This document shows positions 49,588-63,312 of a DNA stretch of 64,000 nt, in pieces. The translations under genes were made by a program, and so were the position numbers. Below the pieces are notes generated by a model. That model saw only the letters and a program-made list of their open reading frames with translations, was not told the origin of the DNA and ran no database searches. How positions within the stretch are numbered: position 1 is the stretch's first letter; the number at the start of each line of letters is the position of its first letter. Source of the DNA: Adiantum capillus-veneris (Eukaryota; Streptophyta; Polypodiopsida; Polypodiales; Pteridaceae); contig CM043950.1 of NCBI GenBank assembly GCA_014529385.2, positions 150,972,945 to 151,036,944 on the forward strand, written 5' to 3'.

Positions 49588-51597
49588 TGTCGAGAAATTT
49601 GCGGTCTTGCCAAGAAAGCACCGGGCTTATGGCTGTGAGAGTTTGTGAGAGAACTCAAAAAAAACTATATGAAGGAGTTAAACCATAGATGCCATGAAGA
49701 CTAGGGTTTGGAAGGAAGTGCAATCAACGAAGCTCCACTCTTTCTCTCTTGCACTCACACACACAAAAAAAGAACACAAAAGAGAGTGTCAAAACAACAC
49801 AAAGATGAAAACATCAAGGCTATGGTCATATCGTATCATGGGTAATATGAAAGGGTTAATAGATGATTTAATAGCATTCAATCTTGGCTGACCAAATAGG
49901 CTACGAATTGTTCTTTGGAATTGTAGTTTTGTGCTTACGATAATATATATTTTTTGTCTAGTGATTGGGATTAATTGTGTGTACAAATCCTCTTGGTTCA
50001 TAGAAAAATAACTACGCTTACGTCAAAAGAAAAGTTATAGTTTATGACAGGTAGTATGATGGGATCTGTTGATAGAAGTATTTCATTGAGCCTTTCTGGA
50101 CCAAAGAGAAACACTATACGTTGTTGAAAGTGTATTTTACGGCTAATCCATACGTTAATTCTAATAGATCGTACAGAGTGAAAGCGATAGAAATTATCAT
50201 TATGTGGGTTATTCATCTAGGATAGTGTGTGAGAAATGTAGATATGAGATAAGTGAAGAGATGAGAACTTTCTCTCCCAAGCCCTATTCTTGCCCGTAGG
50301 CAATAAGGATACTGCGGGGAGGGATGTATCTGTAGCAAGGAGAACCTAGAATTTGTAGAGAGGATGAATTACTAAGAGTGAGAGAGATAGTTTTGGTTAA
50401 GGAGATGAGATTAGATATATATATATGCTGGATTAGAGATGAAAAAGAAAACAACAAGAAATCAAGAAAACATCAATGTAGAACACATCTTACTTGACAA
50501 ACCCTTCGGCACCATTATTGATGGAGAGAGAAGAAGAGGGGAGAATTAAACTTTGATTGATACGCCAAGTCCACGCCCTTCTTCGATTAGAGTTGATCTT
50601 CTAAGGATAGCATGCAAGGATGGCTAGTCTTCCTCTAGGAGAAAGTGTAGGCTTAGGCTTATGTTAATGGCTAAGTACAATTTGGCATTACTACTCACTC
50701 TCTCATGAATTCCTCTCATCAATGGCTTGAATGCTTGAGTTCCTTTCAAGGAAGAAGAGGTCCCCTTTTATAGGTGAAGGGAACCCCCAAGGGTTTACAC
50801 AAGAAGAGAGGAGCTAGTGTGAACAGAAATTGGAAAAGTTGGAAATGAGATGTCCCTGCATGATGTGGGCAGACTGGGGTCCAGTATTTTGATCATATCT
50901 CCTCAACCGTGGCTCCAAATAAATAAGTATAAATATGGGCAAAAAATTCAGCTCATTAGCTACGATTTTCATTTTAAAATCGTTTTCCAATTCAAATTGG
51001 AACCTTGTGTAAAAAAATCATCAAAATAGGGTCCATTTCTGGCAGCAAAAGTCTTCCTGTGGTCCCCTTAGCCTAGACTTTCATTTGATTCCAAAGGACA
51101 CCTCATGCCATATGAAAGCATGACATTGCTCTTTGACAAAGTTTTGTAATCATGCTTGCAATAATGCATTAAAATAAGTGTAACTTTGAAATCATGCCAC
51201 CTAGTGTCCCACTAGGATTTGATTCCCTCCTAGTAGCTATTTAAAAAGAAATATATGAAAAATATGAAAAATACATAGAATATATATATATTGGAGTTTA
51301 CCCTAGATATAGGATCTAACTAGGGTGTGAGATGATAATGAGATAGTAGAAATAAAGAATCAATGCTTTTTGCCCCAAGTTAAAGAGGCGGAGGTATTGA
51401 TGCTTTTCCCATAGTATTTTATGATGATAAAGTAAGAATAGGTTACCCTTGAGAAAAATAATAGGATGAGATAGAAAGCATATTAGTATACTTAAATATG
51501 CATATGTACATTATAGAAAATATAACTATGTATCTAAAAAGCTACAAGATAACTCTTGTAGGATGCGTTCCCACAATGTACATGTCACAGCACGACA
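49588..51597 (-). mobile_element. 5' LTR of element R2
   Basis: In plus coordinates it begins TGTCGAGAAATTTGCGG and ends CACAGCACGACA. These ends resemble the R1 LTR ends (TGTCGGGGGATAATTG and GCAACACGACA). An internal block near GCACCGGGCTTATGGCTGTG is also shared with R1. On the minus strand TATAAAAGGGG lies at 50762-50772, inside the LTR. The length is about 2010 bp. It abuts gypsy G1 integrase sequence at 51598. The matching 3' LTR was not found. Confidence 0.72.
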
Positions 51598-52556
51598 ACG
51601 TATCTAATTGAAGCCTTTCTAGATCCAAGATGTGGTTGCAGAGATGGGAAATTGCAGCTGTAACTGACTAGCCATGACCGGAAAATTGGCTATCTGTACC
51701 TGGATGGGTAGGATAGTCTCTTTTCCATATACCAGATGGAAAGGGGTGAAACCTAGTGATGTTCAAAATGTCGTGAGGTAGGCCCAAAGAGCATCCAAGA
51801 GATGCTTATCCCAATCACTTGTATGGTTATTCACCTGCTTTGTGATGATCTTATAGATCATGTTTTTTATCTTTTCTACTAGACCATTGCACTAGGGATA
51901 GTATGGAGTGGAGTGTCCGCATGTGATATTCAATTTCTTCATAAGTTCTCCCACCAAGTCTCCTCTAAAATTTGGCCCTCTATTAGATATCATCTCCAGA
52001 GGTGTGCTAAAGTGGCAACAGATGTGCTTAAATATGAATTTCACCACTTCTTGGTCAGTAATGCTTATGGTGGTTGCTGCTTTTGCCCATCAGGTCATGT
52101 ATTCTACACCAAGTAGAATGTACAGTTTACCCAACTGGGCCCTTTGTAAAGGACCAATTGCATCTATTCCCCACTCCTCAAATGGGCCATATAAGATAAT
52201 AGAAGTCTGTGGCTCATAGGTTAGTGTTCGATCACTGGATATTTGACAAGCTCTGCACGTTTTACACCAATGATGCACATCCCTATTCAGACTAGGCATC
52301 CTGCATGTAGAATCTTCCTACTAGTAATATTTAGAGCAAAGTGGCCGCCACAAACACCATCATGGAAGCTTGAGATCACCTCCATGATTTCACTGGAGAT
52401 TGGCACTCGCCTGAGAATCTGGTCTTTGCCCTTGCAGTACAAGGTGTTTTTTATAAGGTGGTATCTTGTTGCCTTTTGGACAAGCCATTGTTTCTGGCCC
52501 TTGGTATAGCCTTCAAGACATTCTCTTTTATCTAATAAGATGATGATTTTAGGCAT
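51598..52556 (-). pseudogene. Gypsy element G1, integrase
   Basis: The integrase is read on the minus strand. The zinc-binding N-terminus includes FHDGVCGGHFALNITSRKIL (52287-52400) and WCKTCRACQISSDRTL (52215-52265). The core starts EEWGIDAIGPL (52150-52180). It continues with a segment related to NHTSDWDKHLLDALWAYLTT and SLGFTPFHLVYGKE (51730-51850), which is usual for plant gypsy integrases. At least two frame breaks and stops are present. The C-terminus is cut off by the R2 LTR at 51597. Confidence 0.85.
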
Positions 52557-52568
52557 AGCATCAAAACC

Positions 52569-53072
52569 CTAAAAGAGAGGCAGCTTCAATTTGGTTTCTC
52601 CTATGGGAACATCTTGTATTCTCTCCTTGGATAGAGCATCTGCTTCTTGATTTTTTGCCCTAGGGACATGAAATAATTGCACCACTTCAAACTTTCTTAA
52701 AAATCCCTTAACTTGGAATAATTGGCCAAGCAAAACCCGATTCTTACAAACCCAAGTGCTATTTATCTGCTTAATCAAGAGCATTGCATCACCAAACACA
52801 TTTAGGCGATGAACCCCTCGCAAAACACATTGTTCTAATCCATGAATTAGGGCCGTTACTCTGCTTCATTGTTGGAGTGGTAGTGCAACAGTTGCCCAAT
52901 AGAGAATACCTTTCCTTTTGCTCATTGAAAATGAAGATGACAGTGCAGCCTGCTGGTCCACTATTCTTTTGTAAGCTCCATCAAAGGAAAGAGAGTGAGC
53001 TCCTTCTAGCTTAGGAATTTCTACCATTGGTGTCACTCCTTTGCCTTCTGAGCTGACCTTTAGCTTCTTCAT
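52569..53072 (-). pseudogene. Gypsy element G1, second (archaeal-type) RNase H
   Basis: Downstream of the standard RT-RNase H and before integrase lies another RNase H-like unit. It reads HSLSFDGAYKRIVDQQ (near 52950-53000) with the first catalytic Asp, then LIHGLEQC. RLNVFGDAMLLIKQINSTW (52750-52810) carries a second Asp. The unit ends FHVPRAKNQEADALS (52630-52680). This layout, RT-RH-aRNH-INT, is known for Tat-lineage Ty3/gypsy elements of plants. A stop and a frame change near 52865 interrupt it. Confidence 0.78.
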
Positions 53073-54161
53073 GAATAAGAATACCTGCTAGACTAGCTCT
53101 GGTGGAGTTTTCCACCTGCATAGTGTAACCGAACTCTTGTAATCTAGCAAGCCACTTAGAGATTCTAGACGAGACATCCATGTGTTGCATCACATACGAA
53201 AAGACCTCTTCCATTGTTATAATTACAATGAGTCTAGGCAATAGACAAGAGTGGAACTTTTTAGTGGCAAACATCAATGCAAGCACCATGTGCTCTATTG
53301 TGGTGAATCCTTTTTTTGATGGGGTCATGACACGACTAAAGAAGTAGATAGGATGCATGAAAGAGGTCTGCATTAGTGTGGCTCCAAGTGTATCACTTCC
53401 TACACTAGGGTTAACATAAAATGGATTGTCCCATATAGGGGGTGCAATGATGGGAAGTGAAGCCAGGATTTGTTTCACTTTGCTAAATTGTTGCTCATTT
53501 TCTTCACTCCATAGGAAGACACCCCTATGGGTGACTTGTTGTAAAGGTTGAACCACTTGAGAGACCAGGGGAATGAACCTGCTCAAATTCCTTACCTTTT
53601 GAAGGAAAGAGACCAATTGCTTAGCTATTGTGGGTGATGATAAAGACACTAAAGCTTGAACCTTGCTTTGGTTAGCCTCAATTTCTTTGGATGAAATTAC
53701 ATGACCGAGAAGAGTGACCTTGCTTTCACAAATGTGACACTTATCTATGTTAAGCTGGCCATCCAAGGTTTGCAGCCTAGCCAAGCCATCATAAACCTTG
53801 CTCAAATGGAGGGAGCGAGAGCTGTAGATGCAGAAATCATCTACGAAAACCCATATTGACTTACCAAAGTATGGCTGGAAGACAAAAGTTACATAGCATT
53901 GGAATGTGGCCGGAGTGTAGGGTGAGGCCAAAAGGCATACTTTGTAAGCAAAACATCCCCATGGTGTTATGAAGGTTGTCTTTTACTCGTCTTTTTCTGC
54001 AATGCTAATCTGGAAGTAGCCTGAGTAGCCATCACATACTATGTAGCACTCATGACCTTCTACCTCGTTGAGAATCTCGTCTTGGAATGGGAAGGGAAAA
54101 TAATCCCTCTTTGTTGCTGCACTGAAAGGTTTGTAGTCTACACTAACTCTCCACTTACCGT
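53011..54161 (-). pseudogene. Gypsy element G1, reverse transcriptase (main part) and RNase H
   Basis: The minus strand begins at KWRVSVDYKPF, directly at the R1 insertion point, and runs through RDYFPFPFQDEILNEVEGHE and CDGYSGYFQISIAEKDE. The catalytic region is FVDDFCIYSS (53820-53850), followed by the LLGHVISSKEIEANQSKVQA thumb/connection block (53640-53710). RNase H follows with FTTIEHMVLALMFATKKFHS (53250-53310) and a divergent end. The RT box is FVDD, a known variant of YVDD. The frame is open from 53931 to 53011 (306 codons). A stop lies upstream near 53990. Confidence 0.88.
54158..54161. repeat. Target site duplication of R1, left copy
   Basis: CCGT precedes the left LTR and CCGT (followed by T) follows the right LTR at 63198-63201. 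Removing R1 with one copy restores the RT reading SPMMVTPKKNGKWRVSVDYK across the junction. Confidence 0.82.
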
Positions 54162-56085
54162 TGTCGGGGGATAATTGTGCGAAAGGTGAGCTGAGAAGGC
54201 ACCGGGCCCCTGGCTATGAGAGGTGCGGGGAAAAAGGTGTAGCAAACACAATTAACGACAACAGAGTTTAAAACAAGCAGTCCGTCTAATTCCAGTTAAT
54301 CAACAAGATCCATGGTTAAACAATTACCTTGAGGCCTAAATGCTCTTTACAAGAAGAAACCTGGCTTAAACCAGGTGCTTAAACAAGAAAACGATGATGC
54401 TATGCTTACTCTGCCGTCTGCTTCCCGATTCGAATGGTAAATAAGCTTCGAGCAGGTTTGGAATGGCTAATGAGATTCGAGCAGGTTTCAAATGGCTAAG
54501 GAGGCTTAGGGAAGGTTTAAGATGTCTTAAGAGAGCTTATGACTCGGTTAATGAAAGCTTCGAAGATTAGGCTTGGTTTAGGGATAATATGATTAGCTTG
54601 ATTAAGAACGAGGTTAGGCTATGAAGTTTGGCTTATGAGCTTGGGAAAACTTTTATTAGCGAGATTAAGCTTTAGATTAGGATGGCTTCGATTAGAGATC
54701 TTAGGCTTGGCTAATGAGCTTACAATTAGGATTGCTCAAAGAGATCAAGAGCAAAGTTGGCTTGGAGAGCTTAAGGTTAAGATAGCTTATGAGTTTGAGA
54801 GGCTTGGCTTAAGGAAATTTAAGAAAATCCGAGCTTAGTCTTGGCTAAAGGAGATTAGCTTAAGCTTATGGACTCTCGCCTCCTCCCCAAGAGAGAGGGC
54901 GATTGGCGATTCAATGAAAAGAGGAAAGACTCAAATTAACCACATGACAACTTTTCTAGGTTGCATGGCCCCTTTTTCTATATTTGGCTTACCCATTAGC
55001 GACGTCGCTAATGGGTAGCCACCCTTATGATGTGGTAGGGCCGAAATCAAGTAGCGCGGATTTCACCGCGAGTGGTTCCAAAGTTGCTTGCACTGGCGTT
55101 CTGAGCCATTTTTGACTCTGCAGCGGGCTCGCCCGAGCATCATAGCGCCCAACGCGATGCATTTCGTCTCCTCCTGCCTCTTCTGCGCGTTGCCATGCCA
55201 TGGCTTAGTTTCATTTTACATTAGGTTTAAAAAAGACCTCTATTTTTCCCATTTGGGCGGGCATTGGCCAAGTGGGTTGGCTTGGGCGGTGTTTCTATTA
55301 GCTCCTTGGGTGGCCACACAGTAAGGCTTTGGGCTTTGGGCAGCATCCATTCATAAAGGTACCACATTTGGCATGCAAGTTTACCAAGGCACCGGCAAAA
55401 TGAGCATTATCTGCACTCCACGAGACTTCAATTCGGATAATAATCTCTTCAAGATCTTTTTGTACTTCCGTAACAGCACCACATTTTGTACACATATCGA
55501 GCAAGCATTGCTATCTCAAGCACTTATTCTGCTGTATTCAAAACCCTTGCTGCTACTCAAAACTCCCAGACGGAACACCGACCGAGCAGAATGGACAGGT
55601 ACGGATCCGGCCCCCGGTGAATCTTTATTGGCCAATATCTTGGCGACCGGGACTCCGATCACTAATCTGAAAAGACCGACATGCTTCTGAAAGCGACCAC
55701 TTTGGACTCATGCATTCATTTCAATTCTGTCACCTTAGCTATAGTTGCCCAATCCGGTACGGATCTGCAATTGACTGGAACTTTAAGCTTCCATAACTTC
55801 TTCACCGTAGCTCCAATCGATGAGCCGTAAAGACAAACCGGTAGAGCACACCGGGTACTTCATCTTTGATTTAAAAAATCCCAGCTATAACCACTTCAAG
55901 CATTCTCACTGTTTAGCATTACCAAGACATCTTTTGGCCCTTTGAGCCGCATCCGGCATACTTTCAGCTTAAAATTGGCTTGTTAGCAAGCCCTTATAAC
56001 TGCTGAATACTCATGCAAGATTCAAATACTCTTGATTGGCATTCCTTTGCTCATTTTCTTGTCATGGGAGCGGAGCGGCACGGCA
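54162..56085 (-). mobile_element. 3' LTR of element R1
   Basis: In plus coordinates this 1924-bp LTR begins TGTCGGGGGATAATTGTG and ends GCGGCACGGCA. It matches 58631-59994 and then 62660-63197 throughout. TG...CA ends and an adjoining polypurine tract on the inner side (56086-56100) fix its borders. It contains a 29-bp local duplication near 54460-54490 that the other LTR lacks. Short plus-strand frames (54635-54838, 55088-55324, 55373-55690) are LTR sequence, and two have counterparts in the other copy. Confidence 0.88.
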
Positions 56086-56100
56086 TTCACCCCCTCTGAA
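56086..56100 (-). other. Polypurine tract of R1
   Basis: The minus strand reads TTCAGAGGGGGTGAA and then the LTR terminus TGCCGTG. This sets the minus orientation of R1. Confidence 0.78.
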
Positions 56101-56883
56101 CCTGCACAGCCTCCGGTCTGTGCCAACCGGGCTTCAAGCTGCATCTTCTATAAATACCTTAAGCTACTTGTCATCAAGCTCACGTAGTTGATAAAGGTAT
56201 GTAAAACAAAAAGAAGGTGTAAATCACAACATCAATAGTCTAGCTCAATTATCTCGTAGCTGTCCCTTAACAAATTCTTGAACTATATTGGTCGTATCTC
56301 CAAAGCATTCAATTATGAAAAATCTGTTTAGTGAAGCCCGCCAAACTCAAGTGCTCTAGTTACTTATGCACACAGATTGACCATCATCTCTCTTTAGGGA
56401 ACCCTGTCAAGCTCAAGTATGCCTTACTCTATCTGCACATGGAATGGTCGTCAAGTCCTTTACTTCAAGTTCTGGTAGCAGAACCATCTCAAAAGATGTG
56501 AAGATACTATAACAATTGTACAAGATGTCAACTGGAAGCTATCCATGTAAGATTATTGATCATATAACCAAAAATACATCTGTCTCAGCATACATCCAAA
56601 AACAAATCTACTGTCAAGTAACCTGACAGGAAAATAAATGACATCTTTGAATCTGCAAGTTGCTCTTCAATAGCTCCCAGGATCAAGTGGAATAATAAGG
56701 AATTTCCCCAATAGTGGAGAAACATAATATCCACATAAGATCACACATCTTGTATCAATCAACTTCAAGAATTTTTTATCCAAATATGTTATTCCTGGAT
56801 CTAGCAGAAAGAAACCACAATGTAGAAACAAAAATACCCATCCATAGTGAACCTACTTTTGAAGATCTTTCAAATCACCCAGA
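56101..56883. other. R1 internal region without supported gene
   Basis: About 780 bases lie between the last ORF and the polypurine tract. No protease, RT, RNase H or integrase motif is seen on either strand. Confidence 0.55.
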
Positions 56884-57765
56884 TCAAATACCATTAAGAT
56901 CACATAGCATTGATGCCCTCTGCAATATACTAGACTCACCTGAAGCATAGTGCAACAGCCACATCTCATAAACTTTTGGTAACTTAAGGTCGTTACCAGC
57001 AAGAATTAAAGAACTATGACTCCCTTGTACTGGTAGCCAGAACATCACTGACATAAGAATTAGGATTAATATCCAAACCCAGCCACATTTGGCACATTGC
57101 CCAAGAAAATGAAAAATCTTGAGCACTTTATGCTGTATCAGGGATGATTTAGCAACGTCACCCCCTCTAGCTTCATAGCCATCACAAAAAATCTTAGGAC
57201 TTTCTGGACCTGTATCATCAGAGAGATTTTTACTTGACTCTTCAGGTTGATAATGAATAATAGCTTTGTTCTGAAAATCTTCATCCATAATATCCTTGGG
57301 ATTATCACCCTTGGAAGTCTCATCATTCATCAAAGCTATAGGAGTTGGCTCCTCTTGCAGCCCGTTTATAGATGTACAGTCAATGTCAATATCCTGCTCA
57401 CAATCAACATGATGTAGGCAATCTTCAATATCGCCCTTTGCTTCCTCATTTGCATCCATGATACTTAGCAAGCCATTATAACTTCGAAAAGGTTCATCAA
57501 GCACCTCCTCTAAAGGGGTACATGCATCACAAAGCTGAGCTATACTACTATAACCTTCTTCTTCAGATTGGGTCCAAAACCCATCAATTATGGAATCTGC
57601 TTCTGTGATAATAGAATCGGCAAACATATTGCCAGAAGCAACCATAGGTCCATTGGCATTATCAAGTACATCCTGTGTTAGGTTTACAGCCTCGGCCACT
57701 TCATCAGCTATTGTATATATAATAGATTTGTTTGTGCAATCATTTGTAATAAATCTGTTGCACAT
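56884..57765 (-). CDS. R1 acidic protein with one transmembrane segment
   Basis: A 293-codon open frame. Residues 1-220 are acidic and repeat loosely the pattern of D/E with small residues (ADEVAEAVNLTQDVLDN, CTPLEEVLDEPF, DCEQDIDIDCTSINGLQEEP). Residues about 229-246 (WVWILILILMSVMFWLPV) form a strong hydrophobic helix preceded by CAKCG. A 45-residue tail follows. It overlaps the preceding ORF (57708-58166) by 58 bases in another frame. It may be the downstream half of one gag-like protein split by a frameshift, or a separate small membrane protein made by the element. No known envelope or capsid family was recognised. Confidence 0.55.
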   Translation of the reverse strand: MCNRFITNDCTNKSIIYTIADEVAEAVNLTQDVLDNANGPMVASGNMFADSIITEADSIIDGFWTQSEEEGYSSIAQLCDACTPLEEVLDEPFRSYNGLLSIMDANEEAKGDIEDCLHHVDCEQDIDIDCTSINGLQEEPTPIALMNDETSKGDNPKDIMDEDFQNKAIIHYQPEESSKNLSDDTGPESPKIFCDGYEARGGDVAKSSLIQHKVLKIFHFLGQCAKCGWVWILILILMSVMFWLPVQGSHSSLILAGNDLKLPKVYEMWLLHYASGESSILQRASMLCDLNGI

Positions 57766-58166
57766 TGTTCAGCTATAATGCTGATAGAATCATTAGAAGC
57801 TTGTAGTGTCTCATCTTCTTGATAGACTTGTTGAGAGCATCCCATGCCAAGGTCAGTACCTTGAAAAAATTTTGATGTACAGTTTAGCTCTTCACTAGAA
57901 CCATTATTCGAAGTAACTTCCACGCGAGTAATCTTCGAAAAAAAATCATATATTTGCATTTCAGTAGTAAATTCATTATGTACCTTTGCTCGGTTGCTCA
58001 AAATATGGTCCTTTGTCGTTGAATCTGCTACCTCCAAAGCTGTATTTGCCTTGTCTTTACTTCTTGAAGAAATATGATCCCAAAATTGATCATAATTAAG
58101 GAACTGCATATGATCCCCTTCTTCTTTATAGAAAATAATCTGGCCTCGTTCGTTAATCTCCTTCAT
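57708..58166 (-). CDS. R1 middle ORF, unknown, continues the gag-like region
   Basis: A 152-codon frame (MKEINERGQIIFYKEEGDHM, then FLNYDQFWDHISSRSKDKAN). It is hydrophilic, with D/E/S/T-rich stretches and no known domain. It lies between the capsid-like frame (58223-58585) and the acidic membrane ORF, each in a different frame. The three are most simply pieces of one original ORF broken by two frameshifts, but overlapping ORFs cannot be excluded. Confidence 0.5.
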   Translation of the reverse strand: MKEINERGQIIFYKEEGDHMQFLNYDQFWDHISSRSKDKANTALEVADSTTKDHILSNRAKVHNEFTTEMQIYDFFSKITRVEVTSNNGSSEELNCTSKFFQGTDLGMGCSQQVYQEDETLQASNDSISIIAEQCATDLLQMIAQTNLLYIQ

Positions 58167-58222
58167 CGTTAACTCGATAATTCTTGAGCTTCATGAACAA
58201 ACCCTTCTGCAAAATGATCCCA

Positions 58223-58585
58223 CTATGTGGGGTATGTCTCTGCCAGTTCTCGAACCTTGTCTTTAAACTCGGAGGTTACAACTTCTTCAAAGGTCGAAAT
58301 CATCCGACCTTCTGGAATTCCTCGGTTCTTCATCTCCACTTGATAGCATGCAAGGTGTCCATCTGGATCATGCCCTTGAAAAATTCCATACCGCTCATGC
58401 ACGACATCAAGTGCCATCTCCACAGCATCATCAAGCTGCTTTTTCATCTTCATAGCTTTTACTTCTTCCAAGCATCCCTGAACTAAGCCCAACATTTTTG
58501 GCAGATCTGCTGTTGCAAGATTTTTATCAAATCTATTGAGGTTGTAGTCTTCAATAAACTGCATTAGCTCTGCTAGAATCTCCAT
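58223..58585 (-). pseudogene. R1 gag-like capsid protein, N-terminal part
   Basis: A 120-codon frame starts at the ATG complement 58583-58585, 24 bases inside the primer site. A helical start (MEILAELMQFIEDYNLNRFD) is followed by GIFQGHDPDGHLACYQVEMK, then RGIPEGRMISTFEEVVTSEF and KDKVRELAETYP. This pattern, FxGxDPxGxLxxYxxEM then IPExRMIxxF, is also in R2 and looks like an LTR-retrotransposon gag. After a stop the frame continues WDHFAEGF, matching WGEFSTAI in R2. Known gag proteins of plant gypsy elements show similar patterns, so the family call is moderately safe. Confidence 0.65.
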
Positions 58586-58609
58586 CCTGACCTCCCACCT
58601 AGGCTCGTT

Positions 58610-58626
58610 TCACATCGGGTTCACCA
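58610..58626 (-). other. Candidate primer-binding site of R1
   Basis: The minus strand reads TGGTGAACCCGATGTGA, four bases from the LTR edge. It is nearly identical to the R2 site and unlike the Met-type site of the copia elements. Confidence 0.65.
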
Positions 58627-58630
58627 TGAA

Positions 58631-59994
58631 TGTAGGGGGATAATTGTGCGAAAGGTGAGCCAGGAAGGCACCAAGCCCCTGGCTGTGAGAGGTGTGAAGA
58701 AAAAGGTGTAGCAGATGCAATTAACGACAATAGAGTTTAAAACAAGTAGTCCCTCTAATTCTAGTTAAGCGGCTGGATCCATGGTTAAACAATCACCTTG
58801 AGGCTTAAATGCTCTTTACAAGAAGAAACCTGGCTTAAACCAGGTGCTTAAACAAGAAAACGATGATGCTCTGCTTACTTTGCCGTCTGCTTCCCAATTT
58901 GAATGGTAAATAAGCTTCGAGCAGGTTTCGAATGGCTAATGAGGCTTAGGGAAGGTTTAAGATGGCTTAAGAGAGCTTATGACTCGATTAATGAAAGCTT
59001 AAAGGATTAGGCTTGGTTTAGGGATAATAGGATTAGCTTGATTAAGGACGAGGTTAGGCTATGAAGTTTGGCTTATGAGCTTGGGAAAACTTTTATTAGC
59101 AAGCTTAAACTCAGGAGCTTTAGATTAGGATGGCTTTGATTAGAGAGCTTAGGCTTGGCTAATGAGCTTACAATTAGGATTGCTCAAAGAGATCAAGAGC
59201 AAAGTTGGCTTGGAGAGCTTAAGGTTAAGATAGCTTATGAGTTTGAGAGGCTTGGCTTAAGGATTAAGAAAATCCGAGCTTAGGCTTGGCTAAAGGAGAT
59301 TAGCTTAAGCTTATGGACTCTCGCCTCCTCCCCAGGAGAGAGGGCGATCCAATGAAAAGAGAAGAGACTCAAATTAACCACACGATGACTTTTCTAGGTT
59401 GCATGGCCCCTTTTTCTATATTTGGCTTACCCATTAGCGACGTTGCTAATGGGTAGCCACCCTTATGACGTGGCAAGGCCGAAATCAAGTAGCGCGAATT
59501 TCGCCGGGAGTGGTTCCAAACTTGCTTGTGTCGGCGTTCTAAGCCATTTTCGACTCTACAACGGACTCACCTGAGCATCATAGCGCTCAGCGCTATGCAT
59601 TTCGTCTCCTCCTGTCTCTTCTGCGTGCTGCCACGCCATGGCTTCGTTTCATTTTACATTAGGTTTGAAAAAAACCTCTATTTTCTCCATTTGGGTGGGC
59701 ATTGGCCAAGTGGGTTGGCTTGGGCAGTCTTTCCATTAGCTCCTTGGGTGGCCACACAATAAGGCTTTGGGCTTTGGGCACCATCCATTCATAAAGGTAC
59801 CACATTTGGCATGCAAGTTTACCAAGGCACCGGCAAAACGAGCATTATGTTCACTCCACGAGACTTCAATTCAGATTTAATAATCTCTTCAAGATCTTTT
59901 TGTACTTCCGTAACGGCACCACATTTCGTATACATATCGGGCAAGCATTGCTATCTCAAGCACTTATTCTGCTATATTCAAAACCCTTACTGCT
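58631..59994 (-). mobile_element. 5' LTR of element R1, inner segment
   Basis: In plus coordinates it begins TGTAGGGGGATAATTGTG and matches 54162-55554 to the phrase CCCTTACTGCT. The LTR then breaks off where a 2.67-kb insert begins. The remainder of the LTR resumes at 62660. Confidence 0.87.
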
Positions 59995-62659
<2,665 letters not shown>

Positions 62660-63197
62660 ACTGCTACTCAAAACTCCCAGACGAAACACCGACCGAGCGG
62701 ACTAGACTGGTACGGAACTGGCCCCCGGTGAATCTTTATCGGCCAATATCTTGGCAACCGAGACTCCGATCCACTAATTTGAAAAGACCGACATGCTCCT
62801 AAAAGCGAGCACTTCGGACTCATGCATTCATTTAAATTTTGTCACCTTAGCTGCAGTTGCCCAATCCGGTACGGATCTACAATTGACTGGAACTTTAAGC
62901 TGCCATAACTTCTTTATCGTAGCTCCAAGCGACGAGCCGTAAAGACAGGCCGGTAGAGCACATCAAGTACTTCAACTTTGATTAATAAAATCCCAGCTAT
63001 AACCACTTCAAGCATAGTCACTATTTAGCATTACAAAGACATCTTTTGGCCCTTTAAGCCGCATCTAGCATTCTTTCAGCTTAAAAATGGCTTGTTAGCA
63101 AGCCCTTATAGCTGCTGATTAATCATGTAGGATTCAAATACTCTTGATTGGCATTCATTTGTTCATTTTCTTGTCATGGGAGCGGAGCAACACGACA
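62660..63197 (-). mobile_element. 5' LTR of element R1, outer segment
   Basis: It resumes the LTR after the insertion (ACTGCTACTCAAAACTCCCA) and matches 55548-56085 to the end GCAACACGACA. It is followed by CCGT, the target duplication, and by gypsy G1 RT sequence. Confidence 0.87.
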
Positions 63198-63312
63198 CCG
63201 TTCTTCTTTGGCGTGACCATCATTGGAGAGACCCATTCAGAGTCTTTGACGGGGTAAATGAAACCTGCCTGTAGCAAATTTCCTACCTCTTTGAGCAATG
63301 CCTCTTGCTGAG
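63198..63312 (-). pseudogene. Gypsy element G1, reverse transcriptase N-terminal part
   Basis: The minus strand reads AQQEALLKEVGNLLQAGFIY, then PVKDSEWVSPMMVTPKKNG, and stops exactly at the R1 insertion. It continues at 54161 with KWRVSVDYK, the standard gypsy RT block. A stop separates it from the frame at 63313-63981. Confidence 0.88.

Noticed and set aside
55088-59762. Paired 78-codon frames at 55088-55324 and 59526-59762
   Set aside because: The two are the same LTR segment in both R1 LTRs; the similarity reflects LTR duplication and no domain is seen.
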